Shown here piece by piece: positions 6,110 through 6,526 of a stretch of DNA of 6,526 nucleotides. Source of the DNA: Acidobacteriota bacterium (GTDB lineage: Bacteria > Acidobacteriota > Blastocatellia > Pyrinomonadales > Pyrinomonadaceae). The stretch is from contig QHXH01000382.1 in assembly GCA_003222855.1 (NCBI GenBank), forward strand, positions 1 to 6,526, in the 5' to 3' direction. The first letter of the stretch is position 1, and every line of letters begins with the position of its first letter. Position numbers and translations under genes: made by a program. A model generated the notes under the pieces. The model was not told the DNA's origin and made no database searches. It saw only the letters and a program-made list of their open reading frames with translations.

Positions 6110-6179
6110 GCAGTAGCCCGACTGTTAGGGAGGGCGTAACACCGCTTACAAACGCCCTCCCTAACAGTCGGGCTACTGC
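6110..6179. repeat. REPIN-like inverted repeat, copy 3 (28-bp perfect arms)
   Basis: Arms 6110-6137 and 6152-6179 are perfect reverse complements over 28 bp, again with a 14-nt loop. GTAG (6113-6116) is followed by CCCGACTGTTAGGGAGGGC (6117-6135). It lies between convergent genes and overlaps the end of the HIT gene. It could stop transcripts from both sides, but no T-tract follows on either strand. Confidence 0.9.
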
Positions 6180-6526
6180 GCCGAGGACTCATTCAACTCT
6201 TGGACCACTGCGCGAATCGCCTGCTGAACAACTTCCGCTTCTTCATCACTCTTATACGGGTAGCGCGGCCAGAAGAAACCTCTGAGGCCATCCTTTCGAC
6301 GTCGCGGGACCACATGTACGTGCAAGTGTGCAACACTTTGGCTGACGCGGTTGTTCATCGCGACGAACGTTCCGTGAGCTTGCATTCCCGTCTCGACTGC
6401 GCGCGCCAGAAGTTGAACGCCGCGGAAGACAGGTTCAATTAGATTCGCCGGCAAATCGATCAGAGTTTCATAATGTTGTTTGGGTATCAGCAGGCAATGC
6501 CCCGGGAAGACGGGACGATGATCGAG
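6173..6526 (-). CDS. HIT-family protein (histidine triad hydrolase/transferase), C-terminal part
   Basis: The visible 117 residues run from the right window edge to a TAG stop. The histidine triad HLHVHVV (visible residues 67-73) is the catalytic His-x-His-x-His-x-x loop, which forms a covalent nucleotidyl intermediate on the middle histidine. Upstream are PGHCLLIPKQHYETL (8-22) and the conserved NN..SQSV (58-65). Downstream is a DGLRGFFWPRYPY tail (79-91) seen in bacterial HIT proteins of about 140 residues. Only about 25-30 N-terminal residues should be missing beyond the edge. HIT proteins hydrolyse nucleotide phosphoramidates or dinucleoside polyphosphates in the cytoplasm; the exact substrate is unknown. 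Its final codons and stop lie within the inverted repeat. Confidence 0.93.
   Translation of the reverse strand, partial: LDHRPVFPGHCLLIPKQHYETLIDLPANLIEPVFRGVQLLARAVETGMQAHGTFVAMNNRVSQSVAHLHVHVVPRRRKDGLRGFFWPRYPYKSDEEAEVVQQAIRAVVQELNESSAQ

Overview
The window is bacterial chromosomal DNA of moderate GC content with compact genes and short intergenic spacers. Four features suggest a soil Acidobacteriota-type genome: secreted thioredoxin-like proteins, a DsbD-N/TlpA fusion, a CFP-30B-like VOC protein, and dispersed GTAG-type inverted repeats. The lineage is inferred from general character only. No rRNA or marker gene is present to confirm it.

Left part (1-2473), all on the minus strand and read from right to left: a two-domain VOC (glyoxalase-fold) protein, a DMT/EamA-family transporter, and the N-terminal 192 residues of an NAD(P)-dependent succinate-semialdehyde-type aldehyde dehydrogenase. 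The transporter and the dehydrogenase are 7 nt apart and are probably co-transcribed. A 29-bp perfect inverted repeat lies between VOC and transporter, and a related 25-bp one lies just upstream of the VOC ribosome binding site.

Middle part (about 2560-3365): roughly 800 nt without a convincing protein gene, but not featureless. The minus strand carries a good sigma70-like promoter (TTGACC-17 nt-TATAAG). Downstream are many hairpins, several closed by GNRA (GAAA, GGAA) or UUCG tetraloops as read on the minus strand. The run ends in a strong hairpin plus T-tract that looks like an intrinsic terminator. I interpret it as a gene for a structured non-coding RNA of about 540 nt, or a long structured leader. 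I do not recognise the family. This is the most interesting item in the window.

Right part (3366-6033), plus strand: a two-gene operon with one nucleotide between stop and start. The first gene encodes a secreted TPR plus thioredoxin-fold protein with a CGPC motif. The second encodes a secreted DsbD-alpha-like domain fused to a TlpA-type thioredoxin domain with a WCSPC motif. Both should act on thiols or disulfides outside the cytoplasm. A third member of the inverted-repeat family (6110-6179) separates this operon from a convergent HIT-family gene on the minus strand, truncated by the window edge. The repeat overlaps the last codons of the HIT gene and supplies its stop codon.
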